17,090 nucleotides of DNA from Cyanobacteria bacterium HKST-UBA02 (GCA_020431945.1 JAGQHH010000106.1:1-17090), one strand, 5' to 3'. Shown: positions 7,133 through 14,619, counted from the stretch's first letter. Program-made: numbers and translations. Notes: a model not told the origin generated them from the sequence alone.

Positions 7133-8574
7133 TCTCTTATGCGCTCGATTCAGCTCTGGCCAGCGGAGCCGATTATGCCGACGTCAGGTTCGTCCGCCAG
7201 CAATACGAGCAGATCGAGACCAAGTCTCTGGCGGTCTCCGGGCTGAATAAGGGTTTCAGCCGGGGTCTGGGCATCAGAGTGCTCTGTCAGGGAGGCTGGG
7301 GCTTCGCATCCACTCAGAGTCTCGGCCGGCAGGCGGTGGCTGCTGCTGCCCGGGAAGCTGTCAGTCTGGCACGGGCCAGTGCTTCTCTGATGAAAGAGCC
7401 TGTCACCCTGGCTGATGAGCCGAAATACCAGGCTGTCTGGGTCTCTCCTCATCTCATCGATCCTTTTACGGTGAGCATGGAGGAGAAGCTCGGCATTCTT
7501 TTTGCGGCTGCCGAGACAATGCTCTCTGTCGACGGTGTCTCTCTTGCCCAGGGCAGAATGAGTTTCGTAAGGGAAGAGAAGGACTTCGTTTCCAGTGAGG
7601 GGACACGAATTTCGCAGACTTTCATCCGATCAGGCTGTGCTATCGAAGCCTATGCCACAAATGCGGACGAGCGCCAGAGGCGGACTTATCCCAAGCATTT
7701 CGGGCAGCACGAGCTGGCTGGTTTCGAGATGGTCCTCGCCTGGGATCTTCCCGGTCATGCTCGTGCCATAGCGGAGGAGGCTGTGGCGCTTCTGGACGCT
7801 CCCCAGTGCCCTTCGGGGCGGCGGGATGTCATCCTGGGGGCTTCTCAGGTGGGCCTGCAGATCCACGAGTCATGCGGTCATCCGAGTGAGCTCGATCGGG
7901 CTCTCGGGCAGGAGATCAACTTCGCAGGAGCTTCGTTCCTTACGCCGGACAAGCTGGCGGTTCTCCGCTACGGGAGCGAGAAAGTCAATCTCGTCGCTGA
8001 TGCTACCGCTGCCGGTGCCCTTGGGAGTTTCGGATTCGATGACGAAGGGGTCGCTGCTCAAAAGGTTTTTCTGGTGAGAGAGGGGACCTTCGTCGGTTAT
8101 CTGAGCTCCCGGGATACAGCGAAGCTGATCGGGCTTTCCCGCTCCGGAGGCTCGATGAGAGCTGAGTCCTGGAATCGCGTGCCGATTATCAGAATGACCA
8201 ATATCTCGATCGAGCCTGGTGATGCGGGCAGTCTCGAGGATCTTATCGCCGACACCGAGGACGCCATCCTCATGGAGACCAACAAATCCTGGTCGATCGA
8301 CAGTATGCGATACAACTTCCAGTTCTCTACCGAAATCGCCTGGGAAGTGAAGAACGGCCGGCGGGTGCGCATGCTCAAGAATCCCAGTTATAGCGGGATT
8401 ACGCCCGAGTTCTGGAATTCCTGTGATGCCGTGGGTGGTGTCGAGGACTGGATCAACTGGGGCGAGCCCAATTGCGGTAAAGGGCAGCCCATGCAGATGA
8501 TGTGGACCGGGCATGGGGCCAGCCCCTGCCGGTTCAGAAATGTACAAACGGGCATCGCCCATTCGAGCGTGTAA
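7120..8574 (+). CDS. tldD: TldD metallopeptidase subunit
   Basis: A 484-aa protein of TldD/PmbA family length. The metal-binding HExxxH is HESCGH (H249, E250, H254). The C-terminal signature NCGKGQP followed by FRNVQTGI, with its conserved cysteine near the third metal ligand of the family, is present, as are DVRFVRQQYEQIETKSL, GLGIRVLCQGGWGFAST and GFDDEGVAAQ. In E. coli, TldD and TldE form a heterodimeric protease that unfolds and cleaves small peptides, including maturation of microcin B17 and degradation of CcdA; TldD carries the metal. AAGGAG 5 nt before ATG supports the start, which lies inside the end of the hydrolase gene. tldE follows after 16 nt. Confidence 0.93.
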   Translation: MDPIVSYALDSALASGADYADVRFVRQQYEQIETKSLAVSGLNKGFSRGLGIRVLCQGGWGFASTQSLGRQAVAAAAREAVSLARASASLMKEPVTLADEPKYQAVWVSPHLIDPFTVSMEEKLGILFAAAETMLSVDGVSLAQGRMSFVREEKDFVSSEGTRISQTFIRSGCAIEAYATNADERQRRTYPKHFGQHELAGFEMVLAWDLPGHARAIAEEAVALLDAPQCPSGRRDVILGASQVGLQIHESCGHPSELDRALGQEINFAGASFLTPDKLAVLRYGSEKVNLVADATAAGALGSFGFDDEGVAAQKVFLVREGTFVGYLSSRDTAKLIGLSRSGGSMRAESWNRVPIIRMTNISIEPGDAGSLEDLIADTEDAILMETNKSWSIDSMRYNFQFSTEIAWEVKNGRRVRMLKNPSYSGITPEFWNSCDAVGGVEDWINWGEPNCGKGQPMQMMWTGHGASPCRFRNVQTGIAHSSV

Positions 8575-8590
8575 TCGAGGACTGCTGGAA

Positions 8591-9937
8591 GTGATCAACG
8601 AAAAACGAGCCAGGAACCTGATCCAGTCCGTAATCGAGTATGCGGGCGGGCGAGCCGATGGTGTCGAAGTGACCATCGAGGGTTCGGATGTGGCGACATC
8701 GCGCTTCGCCAATAACGAGATGACCCAGAATCAGGCGCCGTCCTGCGACAGGCTCTCTGTCAGGCTGCTTTCCGGCAGGCGACAGATCCGCATGAGCAGT
8801 GATGATACTACCAGAAATGGTATCAGAGAGCTGGTCGATAACGCTCTTGTCGCGGTCTCATTCGTGGCGCCCGATGACGAGATCGAGCCTCTGGCCGAGG
8901 CGGAGGCGAAAGGTGATGATGCCGGTTCGCGGTTCGACGGAAGAGTCAGCCGGATGAGCGCGGTGGATCGGGCGGAAGCCATCGACAAGATAATCGAACA
9001 GGCTCGAGCAGCTGATTTGAATTCTTCCGGAGTGGTGGCCAGCGGTACCCTCACTCATGCCATCGGCAATTCCCGGGGACTGTTCGAGTTTCATCGAGAG
9101 ACCCATGCCGAGTGCTCGGTGACTGTCACGGCGGAAGACTCGAGCGGCTGGGCGAAGATGGTCAGCCCCCATGCCGACCGGGTCGACTTCGAGTCTCTCG
9201 GGCGCACGGCCCTCTCCAAAGCCACCCTCTCGGCCCGCCCCCGGGAGATCGCACCGGGCTCCTACACAGTTATCCTGGAGCCGGCGGCAGTTCTCGACTT
9301 ACTGGGATTTCTGCTCTGGGACTTCGCCGGCACCAGTCATCTCGATCGGCGATCCTGCCTGCTCGGTCAGGTAGGCGAGAAGGTTTTCGGTGAGAACGTC
9401 TCGATTTTCGATGATGCCTACCATGGCGAGCAGGCCGGTGCTCCTTTCGACGGGGAAGGCCTCAGGCGTATGCGGGTTCCCATAATCGAGAAAGGCGTTT
9501 TGACGGGTCTCGTCTATGGACGCAAGAGCGCTCGCAAAGCAGGAGCCGAGGCGACCGGCCATGGGCTGCCGGTGCCGAGCAATATGGGTGACTATCCCAT
9601 GAACCTGGTCATGGAGGGCGGCGATCACAACCTCGAAGACATGATCAGTGGCACGGACAGAGGGATTCTTCTCTCCCGGGTCTGGTATGTTCGAGATGTC
9701 GATCCGGCCAGAAAGATTCTCACCGGAATGACCAGAGATGGCACTTTCATGGTGGAGAACGGCGAGATTGCAGGCGGGATCAAGAATCTCCGTTTCAATG
9801 TCAGCCTGAAGGATCTGCTCAACAACGTGATTATGCTCGGCACCTCGGCAAGAGCCGCCGGGGAAGAGACTTTCCCGGCGGTTGTCCCGGCGTTGAAAGT
9901 GGAAGGGTTTCGCTTTACCGAGACCACCAGATTCTAG
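8591..9937 (+). CDS. tldE: TldE/PmbA, metal-free partner of TldD
   Basis: A 448-aa protein of the PmbA family: SRFANNEMTQNQ and LSVRLLSGRRQ near the N-terminus, SRMSAVDRAEAIDKIIEQAR, PGSYTVILEPAAVLDLLGFL, DDAYHGEQAGAPFDGEGL and GDHNLEDMISGTDRGILLSR. It lacks HExxxH, as expected for the non-catalytic subunit. I chose GTG 8591 over the upstream in-frame ATG 8513. The longer form would start inside tldD, and the family sequence begins at VINEKRARNLIQSVIEYAGG. The ribosome site is modest (GAGG further upstream, GGAA adjacent). It probably acts with TldD as a heterodimer. The stop is only 4 nt from the stop of the convergent S41 protease gene, leaving no room for a separate terminator. Confidence 0.92.
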   Translation: MINEKRARNLIQSVIEYAGGRADGVEVTIEGSDVATSRFANNEMTQNQAPSCDRLSVRLLSGRRQIRMSSDDTTRNGIRELVDNALVAVSFVAPDDEIEPLAEAEAKGDDAGSRFDGRVSRMSAVDRAEAIDKIIEQARAADLNSSGVVASGTLTHAIGNSRGLFEFHRETHAECSVTVTAEDSSGWAKMVSPHADRVDFESLGRTALSKATLSARPREIAPGSYTVILEPAAVLDLLGFLLWDFAGTSHLDRRSCLLGQVGEKVFGENVSIFDDAYHGEQAGAPFDGEGLRRMRVPIIEKGVLTGLVYGRKSARKAGAEATGHGLPVPSNMGDYPMNLVMEGGDHNLEDMISGTDRGILLSRVWYVRDVDPARKILTGMTRDGTFMVENGEIAGGIKNLRFNVSLKDLLNNVIMLGTSARAAGEETFPAVVPALKVEGFRFTETTRF

Positions 9938-9941
9938 CGGT

Positions 9942-10961
9942 CTAGCGCGGCCGGCTGAGCATTGATACCAGCCCGCGACGCAGGAGTTCGCTCGCCTGGC
10001 TCAACTGTTTGTCCTGCGCCCCGTGCGGGGATGGGCCAACCTGGACGTCGGGCTTCAGGCCGATGCGGTGCACCGCTTTGCCGCTGGGCAGGTAGAAGAA
10101 TGCTGATGAGATCTTGATTGATGTTTGATTGGGAAAATCCCAGACTCTCTGAACGATCCCTTTCCCGAAGGTCGTCTCGCCCACGAGAATGGCACGCCCG
10201 TTGTCCTTGAGCGATCCGGCCAGCATCTCGGCTGCTGATTTTGTGCGACTGTTCACCAGGATCGCCATGGGCTTGAGACCGGTGAGATTGAGATTGCGGT
10301 TCGTCCTTATCTGCTCGTCGCCTACTATATCCAGCTCGCAGTCCTGCTCCAGAACGAGCTCTTCCCTGTAGGACTTTTCACTGCTGGTGCCTTCCATGGT
10401 GACGAATTTCCCCTGATTGGCGAGCAGGGAGAAGACATCGAAAGCAGTGTCGATACTTCCTCCCCAGTTATCTCGCAGGTCGATTATATAGCCGTGCGCG
10501 GCCCGGAGCTCGAGGAGGGCTGACCGGGTCTCTTCCAGGGTGTTATCCGAATTGAAAGTGCTGATTCGCAGATATCCGATACCGGTCGCTAGCCGGCGCC
10601 CTTCTACGACATGTCTGCTTTTCCCCAGCTCTTTTCGCTTCTCTGTTGCTTTCTGGTTGCGGTAGTAAGTGTATTCATCGGAAAGAGAGTCGAGCATGTC
10701 GTTGATGGCTGTCTCGGCTTGATCCGTGGTTCTCAGGGCGCCGTCGAAGCGGTGTCGCCACGAGTCCCATGAGTCCAGGCGATCCCGGAAGAGGAAATAG
10801 TTATCCACCAGTCTCCAGACCTCGTCATAGAGATCCTCTAGATCCCGGGCGCTGGGTCCGGATCTTGCGTAGGCTGTCTGGCTCTGGTTCTCCGGAGTGA
10901 CTACTATGCCGGGTAGGAGAAAGAACGACAACAGTACGAATACTGTGGTGAGATGCTTCAT
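9942..10961 (-). CDS. Exported S41-family (C-terminal processing) protease without PDZ domain
   Basis: A 339-aa protein with a signal peptide or anchor (MKHLTTVFVLLSFFLLPGIV, then YARSG as a possible cleavage region), so it acts outside the cytoplasmic membrane. The CTP N-terminal helical motif is seen in LYDEVWRLVDNYFLFRD and DMLDSLSDEYTYY. The protease core shows GIGYLRISTFN, IIDLRDNWGGSID, VNSRTKSAAEMLAGSLKDNG with Ser242, and GETTFGKGIVQ with Lys267. The Ser-Lys spacing of 25 equals that of CtpA. The PDZ domain that normally lies between DEYT and the GIGY strand is missing: only about 25 residues (101-126) connect them. The ribosome site before ATG 10961 is weak. It is convergent with tldE. 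Substrates are unknown. Confidence 0.88.
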   Translation of the reverse strand: MKHLTTVFVLLSFFLLPGIVVTPENQSQTAYARSGPSARDLEDLYDEVWRLVDNYFLFRDRLDSWDSWRHRFDGALRTTDQAETAINDMLDSLSDEYTYYRNQKATEKRKELGKSRHVVEGRRLATGIGYLRISTFNSDNTLEETRSALLELRAAHGYIIDLRDNWGGSIDTAFDVFSLLANQGKFVTMEGTSSEKSYREELVLEQDCELDIVGDEQIRTNRNLNLTGLKPMAILVNSRTKSAAEMLAGSLKDNGRAILVGETTFGKGIVQRVWDFPNQTSIKISSAFFYLPSGKAVHRIGLKPDVQVGPSPHGAQDKQLSQASELLRRGLVSMLSRPR

Positions 10962-11043
10962 GGACGTAGTTGAAAATAGTGTCGTTACTGGTGGCAGGGA
11001 CCCGGGTTGGCGGTGTAAGCCGCTGCTGGAGCCGGTTGAGGTG

Positions 11044-11068
11044 GTGTGCCACTACTACTATGGCACAC
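11044..11068. repeat. Perfect 8-bp inverted repeat upstream of the S41 gene
   Basis: GTGTGCCA (11044-11051) and TGGCACAC (11061-11068) flank the loop CTACTACTA. It lies about 85 bp upstream of the S41 start codon, between that gene and the recombinase terminator. An operator or a leader hairpin are both possible; no U-tract follows on the minus strand. Confidence 0.5.
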
Positions 11069-11135
11069 AGTGACGGTTTTGAAAAGGGGTTGTGTGCTGG
11101 AGATGCTCTGTCCGAGCCGAGTTGCGCTGCCGTGA

Positions 11136-11173
11136 AAAAGCAAGAATCACGCGGGGGGGAGGCGCGTGATTCT
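11136..11173 (-). terminator. Rho-independent terminator of the tyrosine recombinase gene
   Basis: Perfect 11-bp arms AGAATCACGCG (11143-11153) and CGCGTGATTCT (11163-11173) with a 9-nt loop. On the minus strand they are followed by TGCTTTTTC. It begins about 35 nt after the recombinase stop codon and also insulates the S41 gene downstream. Confidence 0.85.
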
Positions 11174-11208
11174 CGTGGTTTTGAGCTGTATCGAATGTTA
11201 TTGCCTGG

Positions 11209-12090
11209 TCAGGTTCGGAGTCCTTCCATGGCCTGATGCGCATCGAAGCTGCGATCGACCGAATAGCGTCTGGTGGTCTCGATTGTTCGGTGTCCACCGA
11301 TCTGGGCTACCAGAAGCAGATCGTTTCCGTTTTTCACCAGGTTGCTCAGGCAGGTATCGCGGAGGACCTGGGCTGACAGGTTGAGATGGGCTCTGTGACC
11401 TATTTTGCGCACGATCAGATCGACACCGACGGTGGACAGACGTTTTCCCTGAGGGTTCAGGAAAAGAGCTTGCTCCCCGGCTTCGCCGAATTTCTTGTGA
11501 CGGTCGATGAGCCACTGGACAATGGCTCTTCGAGCCACCGTATTGAGCGGTATCACTCTGCCGTCCTTGACGGTGATTCGTCCTGTGTGTGCCGTGATGT
11601 AGACGTCCTCGACATCGAGGGCCACACACTCGCCGATCTTGATGCCGGTGTAGAGAAGGATCAGAGATATGGCTCTGTCCTTTGTCGATTTGGTCTTGAA
11701 TATGGCATTCACGAAGCGCTCTTGCTCCTCGATAGTTAGCCACCGGGGCGTAGACTTAGGCCATGACTCTCTTTCTATGGAGCCCGGGTCTATGCCGAGA
11801 AAATTGAAGAGATCCTCGATGGCTGTAAGGCTGTTGTTGATCGAGTTGTGACTGGCATTGTGATCGTTTTTCAAATGGTCTTTGTATTGACTGATGATCG
11901 CTTCCCAGCTTCTCGAGCCGGGCAGGGACATGCTGAGAAGGCTTTCGCGTTCATACAGATAGGTGAGGAATTTTTTGTTCCTCGATAAATAAGCCCGTTT
12001 CGTATGGGCTGAAAGCTGCTTTTCAGAAAGCTCTCGCTCATATCGGGCTACAATATCCGTCAGGTCCGGTGGAAGAATTGGCTTTACCAT
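11209..12090 (-). CDS. Tyrosine recombinase (XerC/D-like) with altered catalytic residues
   Basis: A 293-aa protein with an N-terminal SAM-like core-binding domain (about 8-105: YERELSEKQLSAHTKRAYLS, SINNSLTAIEDLFNFLG) and a catalytic domain (about 115-290). Landmarks are LLYTGIKIGECVALDVEDV, ITVKDGRVIPL (Lys175), LSAQVLRDTCLSNLV, VAQIGGHRTIETTRRY. Arg244, His267 and Tyr276 are present. Arg-I of the usual TGLR motif is Lys151, and the box-II His of HxLRH is Gln241. I start at ATG 12090; the frame stays open to GTG 12330, but those 80 residues look non-conserved. No strong ribosome site precedes either start. It is a single gene with its own terminator. Three 22-bp two-arm elements lie about 350-430 bp upstream and may be its sites. 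The role (integrase, resolvase, or DNA binding only) is unknown. Confidence 0.88.
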   Translation of the reverse strand: MVKPILPPDLTDIVARYERELSEKQLSAHTKRAYLSRNKKFLTYLYERESLLSMSLPGSRSWEAIISQYKDHLKNDHNASHNSINNSLTAIEDLFNFLGIDPGSIERESWPKSTPRWLTIEEQERFVNAIFKTKSTKDRAISLILLYTGIKIGECVALDVEDVYITAHTGRITVKDGRVIPLNTVARRAIVQWLIDRHKKFGEAGEQALFLNPQGKRLSTVGVDLIVRKIGHRAHLNLSAQVLRDTCLSNLVKNGNDLLLVAQIGGHRTIETTRRYSVDRSFDAHQAMEGLRT

Positions 12091-12203
12091 GTTTGTTCTG
12101 GCTCTCGGGTGTTGTTCGGGTGGGGGGCTTTCTGGACAGGTCGCTGCCGTGATATCGCGACTTTCCACACGGTAAAATTCGGATGTGGCTAAAATGTACC
12201 TTG

Positions 12204-12221
12204 CATGGGAGAATTCCCATG
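12204..12221. repeat. Short palindrome CATGGG-N6-CCCATG in the recombinase leader
   Basis: Perfect 6-bp arms flank AGAATT, about 115-130 bp upstream of the recombinase start codon. It could be an operator; the short arms mean chance cannot be excluded. Confidence 0.35.
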
Positions 12222-12434
12222 GGCTTCGTAATTCTACGTAGCCGACAGCTATCCTTCTTATGTCATTTTTTTTTGCTGATCTGCCTGTACCGGCCCTGGT
12301 GCTGGGAGCGGGTCTGTTTCCTTTTGGCACGATGGCGGTCGTGACCCTGTTTGGTAGATATTCAGGAAAGTGCGTTTACGGTTTCGCTGGATTCCCCGGG
12401 CGTCTGCGCGTTCTCGTGTTCAGCTGGTTTCGAA

Positions 12435-12520
12435 TTGATATCTCAAACGCTATCAAAGTGGCAAACGATATCGTTTGAGATATCAAAAACCACCGAAAAT
12501 GATTTCTCAAAAGATATCAT
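12435..12520. repeat. Three copies of a 22-bp element with inverted arms and a TCAAAC/A centre
   Basis: Copy A (plus, 12435-12456) reads TTGATATC-TCAAAC-GCTATCAA. Copy B (minus, 12486-12465) reads TTGATATC-TCAAAC-GATATCGT. Copy C (plus, 12499-12520) reads ATGATTTC-TCAAAA-GATATCAT. Each has 8-bp imperfect inverted arms around an asymmetric 6-bp centre, like core sites of tyrosine recombinases. Centres are 30 and 34 bp apart. A and B together form a perfect 15-bp inverted repeat (12435-12449 and 12472-12486), and AAACGATATCGTTT (12463-12476) is itself a palindrome. They may be recombination sites or operators. Confidence 0.75.
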
Positions 12521-12596
12521 GCCAATTTGAGCTCCAGGATGGACCGAGTCACTCTATTTATAATACTAATAAATATAGTAAAACATTCGAGAAAAA

Positions 12597-12658
12597 CTGA
12601 AGGCAGAAAGCGTCGAGCCCTGGATGTTTAGTCCAGGACTCTCTGCCTCTGCCTTCAG
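12597..12658 (-). terminator. Two-part stem terminator of the 112-aa gene
   Basis: The outer arms CTGAAGGCAGA (12597-12607) and TCTGCCTTCAG (12648-12658) pair perfectly over 11 bp. An inner stem (12615-12624 with 12632-12641) pairs 9 of 10 bases around a 7-nt loop. On the minus strand GTTTTTC follows directly, as in a Rho-independent terminator. Confidence 0.8.
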
Positions 12659-12682
12659 CGCCCTTCTCTGAATGGATTTCGA

Positions 12683-13021
12683 TTAGGCGAAGAAGCCGCC
12701 GGGCTCGAAGGAGGCGAACGCCAGCCTGCCGGTGCGCTGGTCGCGCAGGAGCAGGAGCGTGCCGCCGTCATCGGTCTCGATGGTGTCCTCGTCGTTCATG
12801 GTGCCGACGTCGTTGCCGAAGCCGTCGTCGAGGTCGACGACGGTCCCCTCGCACACGCCGCTCTGGCAGATCTGCCGGAGCTCCTGGCGGGTGCGCAGCC
12901 GCTCGGCGATGCGCCGGCGGTCGACCTCGGGGTCACGGGAGTTGTCCTCCCAGCCGGGGCCGGAGAGGCTGTTGGTGATGCGCTTCAGCTTGCCGCCGGG
13001 CTGCTCCACGAACTTCTTCAT
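12683..13021 (-). CDS. Uncharacterised acidic 112-aa protein
   Basis: I do not recognise this protein. It starts MKKFVEQPGGKLKRITNSLS (basic). A charged helical segment follows (DPEVDRRRIAERLRTRQELRQ, about 30-50), then CQSGVC with two Cys four residues apart. An Asp/Glu-rich stretch (about 62-86) is followed by LLLLRDQRTGRLAFASFEPGGFF at the end. No membrane segment is present. GGAG 8 nt before ATG and the downstream terminator support a real gene. It is last in the minus-strand group after truD, separated from it by about 125 nt holding three hairpins. The two Cys might form a disulfide or bind metal, but a CX4C pair alone is weak evidence. Confidence 0.65.
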   Translation of the reverse strand: MKKFVEQPGGKLKRITNSLSGPGWEDNSRDPEVDRRRIAERLRTRQELRQICQSGVCEGTVVDLDDGFGNDVGTMNDEDTIETDDGGTLLLLRDQRTGRLAFASFEPGGFFA

Positions 13022-13051
13022 GCAGTTTTCTCCATTCTTGGTTTTTGGAAT

Positions 13052-13112
13052 GGCGGAGAGGCCACCGTATCTGGTGGTGACCTCCCCGCCGGGACCTCCG
13101 GTGAACCGGAGG
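13052..13112 (-). ncRNA. Structured spacer RNA between truD and the 112-aa gene
   Basis: Two strong hairpins stand in the transcript direction. One is a perfect CCTCCGG-TTCA-CCGGAGG stem (13112-13095). The other is a 15-bp stem formed by 13090-13076 and 13066-13052 around a 9-nt loop; as RNA it pairs at all 15 positions using two G-U wobbles, whereas the opposite strand would have two A-C mismatches. A third small stem (about 13135-13146) lies at the truD stop. There is no U-tract, so this is not a standard terminator. It may be a leader element, a processing or stability element, or a small RNA. Confidence 0.45.
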
Positions 13113-13146
13113 GGTACTAAGCGAAGCGAGCGTCAGCCCGAAGGCT

Positions 13147-14619
13147 TCAGCTCTCGTCCCCTTCCCGAGCTCCTCCGTCGCGACCGTTGTTGTTCTGGTT
13201 CGCGTCGAAGTCGAAGAGCATGCCGAGGAAGGTCGTGGCATAGGCGCCACTACGCAGCCGGAACTTCAGCCGGGCCATGGACTCGCCCGGGCGCTCGCCG
13301 ACGCCGCACTCGTATTCGAGATCCTGGACGGACACGAACAGAGGACGACGAGGACCGCAGGCACCCTTCTTCTTCCACGGCTGCAGGAAGATTCGGCGCA
13401 CCGTCGGATCCATTCGCTCGGGCACCGCCTGGGGGCAGTACTTGCGATAGAACCTGACTGCACGCTTGTCATCCATGAACAGCGGGATCAGAGGCTCCCC
13501 GTGATTGCCGTTGGCGGCATCTTCCGGGGCAAGCGTGATCTTGCCGTCGAGCACGTCGCCGAGCACCTGGTTGAAGAACAGGGACTGGTACGCGCCCACC
13601 CACAGGCTGAAGTCCTCCTGGAGCGACCGCAGCGTCCTCTCGTAGTCGAGGTACTGCAGAAGCCCCTGGACGATCTTGTGCTCGATCACCAGGTTGTAAC
13701 GCTGGAAGTTCTGCTGCCCCGGGTTGGGACCGCCTTCCTCCAGGATCTCGAGCATGCCCTGCAGATTGCCGATCTGCCTGGCCACCGTCGTTCCGGTCTG
13801 ACGAGCCTTCTCTTCCGCATCGGCCCACTCACGAGCGATCCGAGTGCGGATGTTGCAGGCTTCGGGACTTTCCGAGTCGGTGACCTCGGTCAGGAAGCGC
13901 TTGATGCCGGCTTCCGGACCATTCAGGATGAAATCGTAACCCACCCCGAACAGATTCTGGCGGCGTCCGAGCCGCTGGCGACCGAAGGCATTGGGAATCA
14001 TGATCGTCCCGCACTCCCGACGGAGATTGTCGATGCGCGGTTCGAGGTACTGCTGCAACTGGTCAGGCGTGAAGCCCTTGACGAAAATCTTGATGTCGAA
14101 GTTGTTGCCGATCAGCAGACCCGGACGGAGTGACCGGTGAGTGCGCCGGGCGTCCTTGATGAAGACGCCGCCGCCTCGACGGTCGAGCTCCGCCATGTCG
14201 GGCATGCAGCAGCGAACGATGGCGTCGTAGTCCAGCTTGTGACCGTGTTTGGGCACGATGACCACCAGCTGCGACGTGTCGGCCTTCCAGTCCTTGAGAC
14301 CGGAGTAGGTGGCATGGTAGTGATGGGGGTTGAGCCCGATCATCTGCATGACCGCCCGGATGGCCGACGGGGTCGTGTGACGCCGCTTGACCATGACCAC
14401 GGCCACCATGTCGCCTTCGGCCCGGTCGTCCCAGATGTCGGGATAATCGGACTTGGTGCTCACGGAGAGACGCACGTCGTCAATGGTCTGTTCTTCGACG
14501 ATAAAAGTGTCGGGGCGCCTCTTGAGGTCGCCCGCGATGCGCGGGAAACGAGTCAGCATCACCAGAACGGAGTCAGGGATGAACTCGTCGCCGCTCGACA
14601 TAGCCTTTTCGAGGTTCAT
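13147..14619 (-). CDS. truD: tRNA pseudouridine synthase TruD family, long form
   Basis: A 490-aa protein with the TruD landmarks. These are RRPDTFIVEEQ (35-44), VKRRHTTPSAIRAVMQMIGL, HATYSGLKDWKADTSQ with Asp110 at the expected catalytic position, IPNAFGRQRLGRRQNLFG (208-225), and YQSLFFNQVLGDVL. E. coli TruD converts U13 of some tRNAs to pseudouridine; archaeal and eukaryotic relatives (Pus7) are longer. This protein is about 140 residues longer than the E. coli enzyme, and its Asn/Gly/Glu-rich C-terminal tail looks disordered. ATG 14619 has AGGAAGG 7 nt upstream. A terminator separates it from the HAD gene, so it may have its own promoter. The target RNA is unknown. Confidence 0.88.
   Translation of the reverse strand: MNLEKAMSSGDEFIPDSVLVMLTRFPRIAGDLKRRPDTFIVEEQTIDDVRLSVSTKSDYPDIWDDRAEGDMVAVVMVKRRHTTPSAIRAVMQMIGLNPHHYHATYSGLKDWKADTSQLVVIVPKHGHKLDYDAIVRCCMPDMAELDRRGGGVFIKDARRTHRSLRPGLLIGNNFDIKIFVKGFTPDQLQQYLEPRIDNLRRECGTIMIPNAFGRQRLGRRQNLFGVGYDFILNGPEAGIKRFLTEVTDSESPEACNIRTRIAREWADAEEKARQTGTTVARQIGNLQGMLEILEEGGPNPGQQNFQRYNLVIEHKIVQGLLQYLDYERTLRSLQEDFSLWVGAYQSLFFNQVLGDVLDGKITLAPEDAANGNHGEPLIPLFMDDKRAVRFYRKYCPQAVPERMDPTVRRIFLQPWKKKGACGPRRPLFVSVQDLEYECGVGERPGESMARLKFRLRSGAYATTFLGMLFDFDANQNNNGRDGGAREGDES

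Larger units (their letters stand above)
12091..12682. other. Intergenic region upstream of the recombinase
   Basis: About 590 bp with no convincing gene. From left to right it holds the palindrome CATGGG-AGAATT-CCCATG (12204-12221), a T9 run on the plus strand (12266-12274), the three-copy 22-bp element array (12435-12520), and an AT-rich stretch with TATAAT (12559-12564) lacking a matching -35. The terminator of the 112-aa gene (12597-12658) follows. The recombinase promoter should be here but cannot be picked with confidence. Confidence 0.6.

Noticed and set aside
12091..12330. 80-residue N-terminal extension of the recombinase from GTG 12330
   Set aside because: There is no ribosome site, the composition is low-quality Arg/Pro-rich, and the recombinase fold begins just after ATG 12090. 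A leader peptide cannot be excluded.
12435..12520. Possible CRISPR array
   Set aside because: There are only three imperfect copies, one is inverted, and intervals are very short; there are no cas genes.
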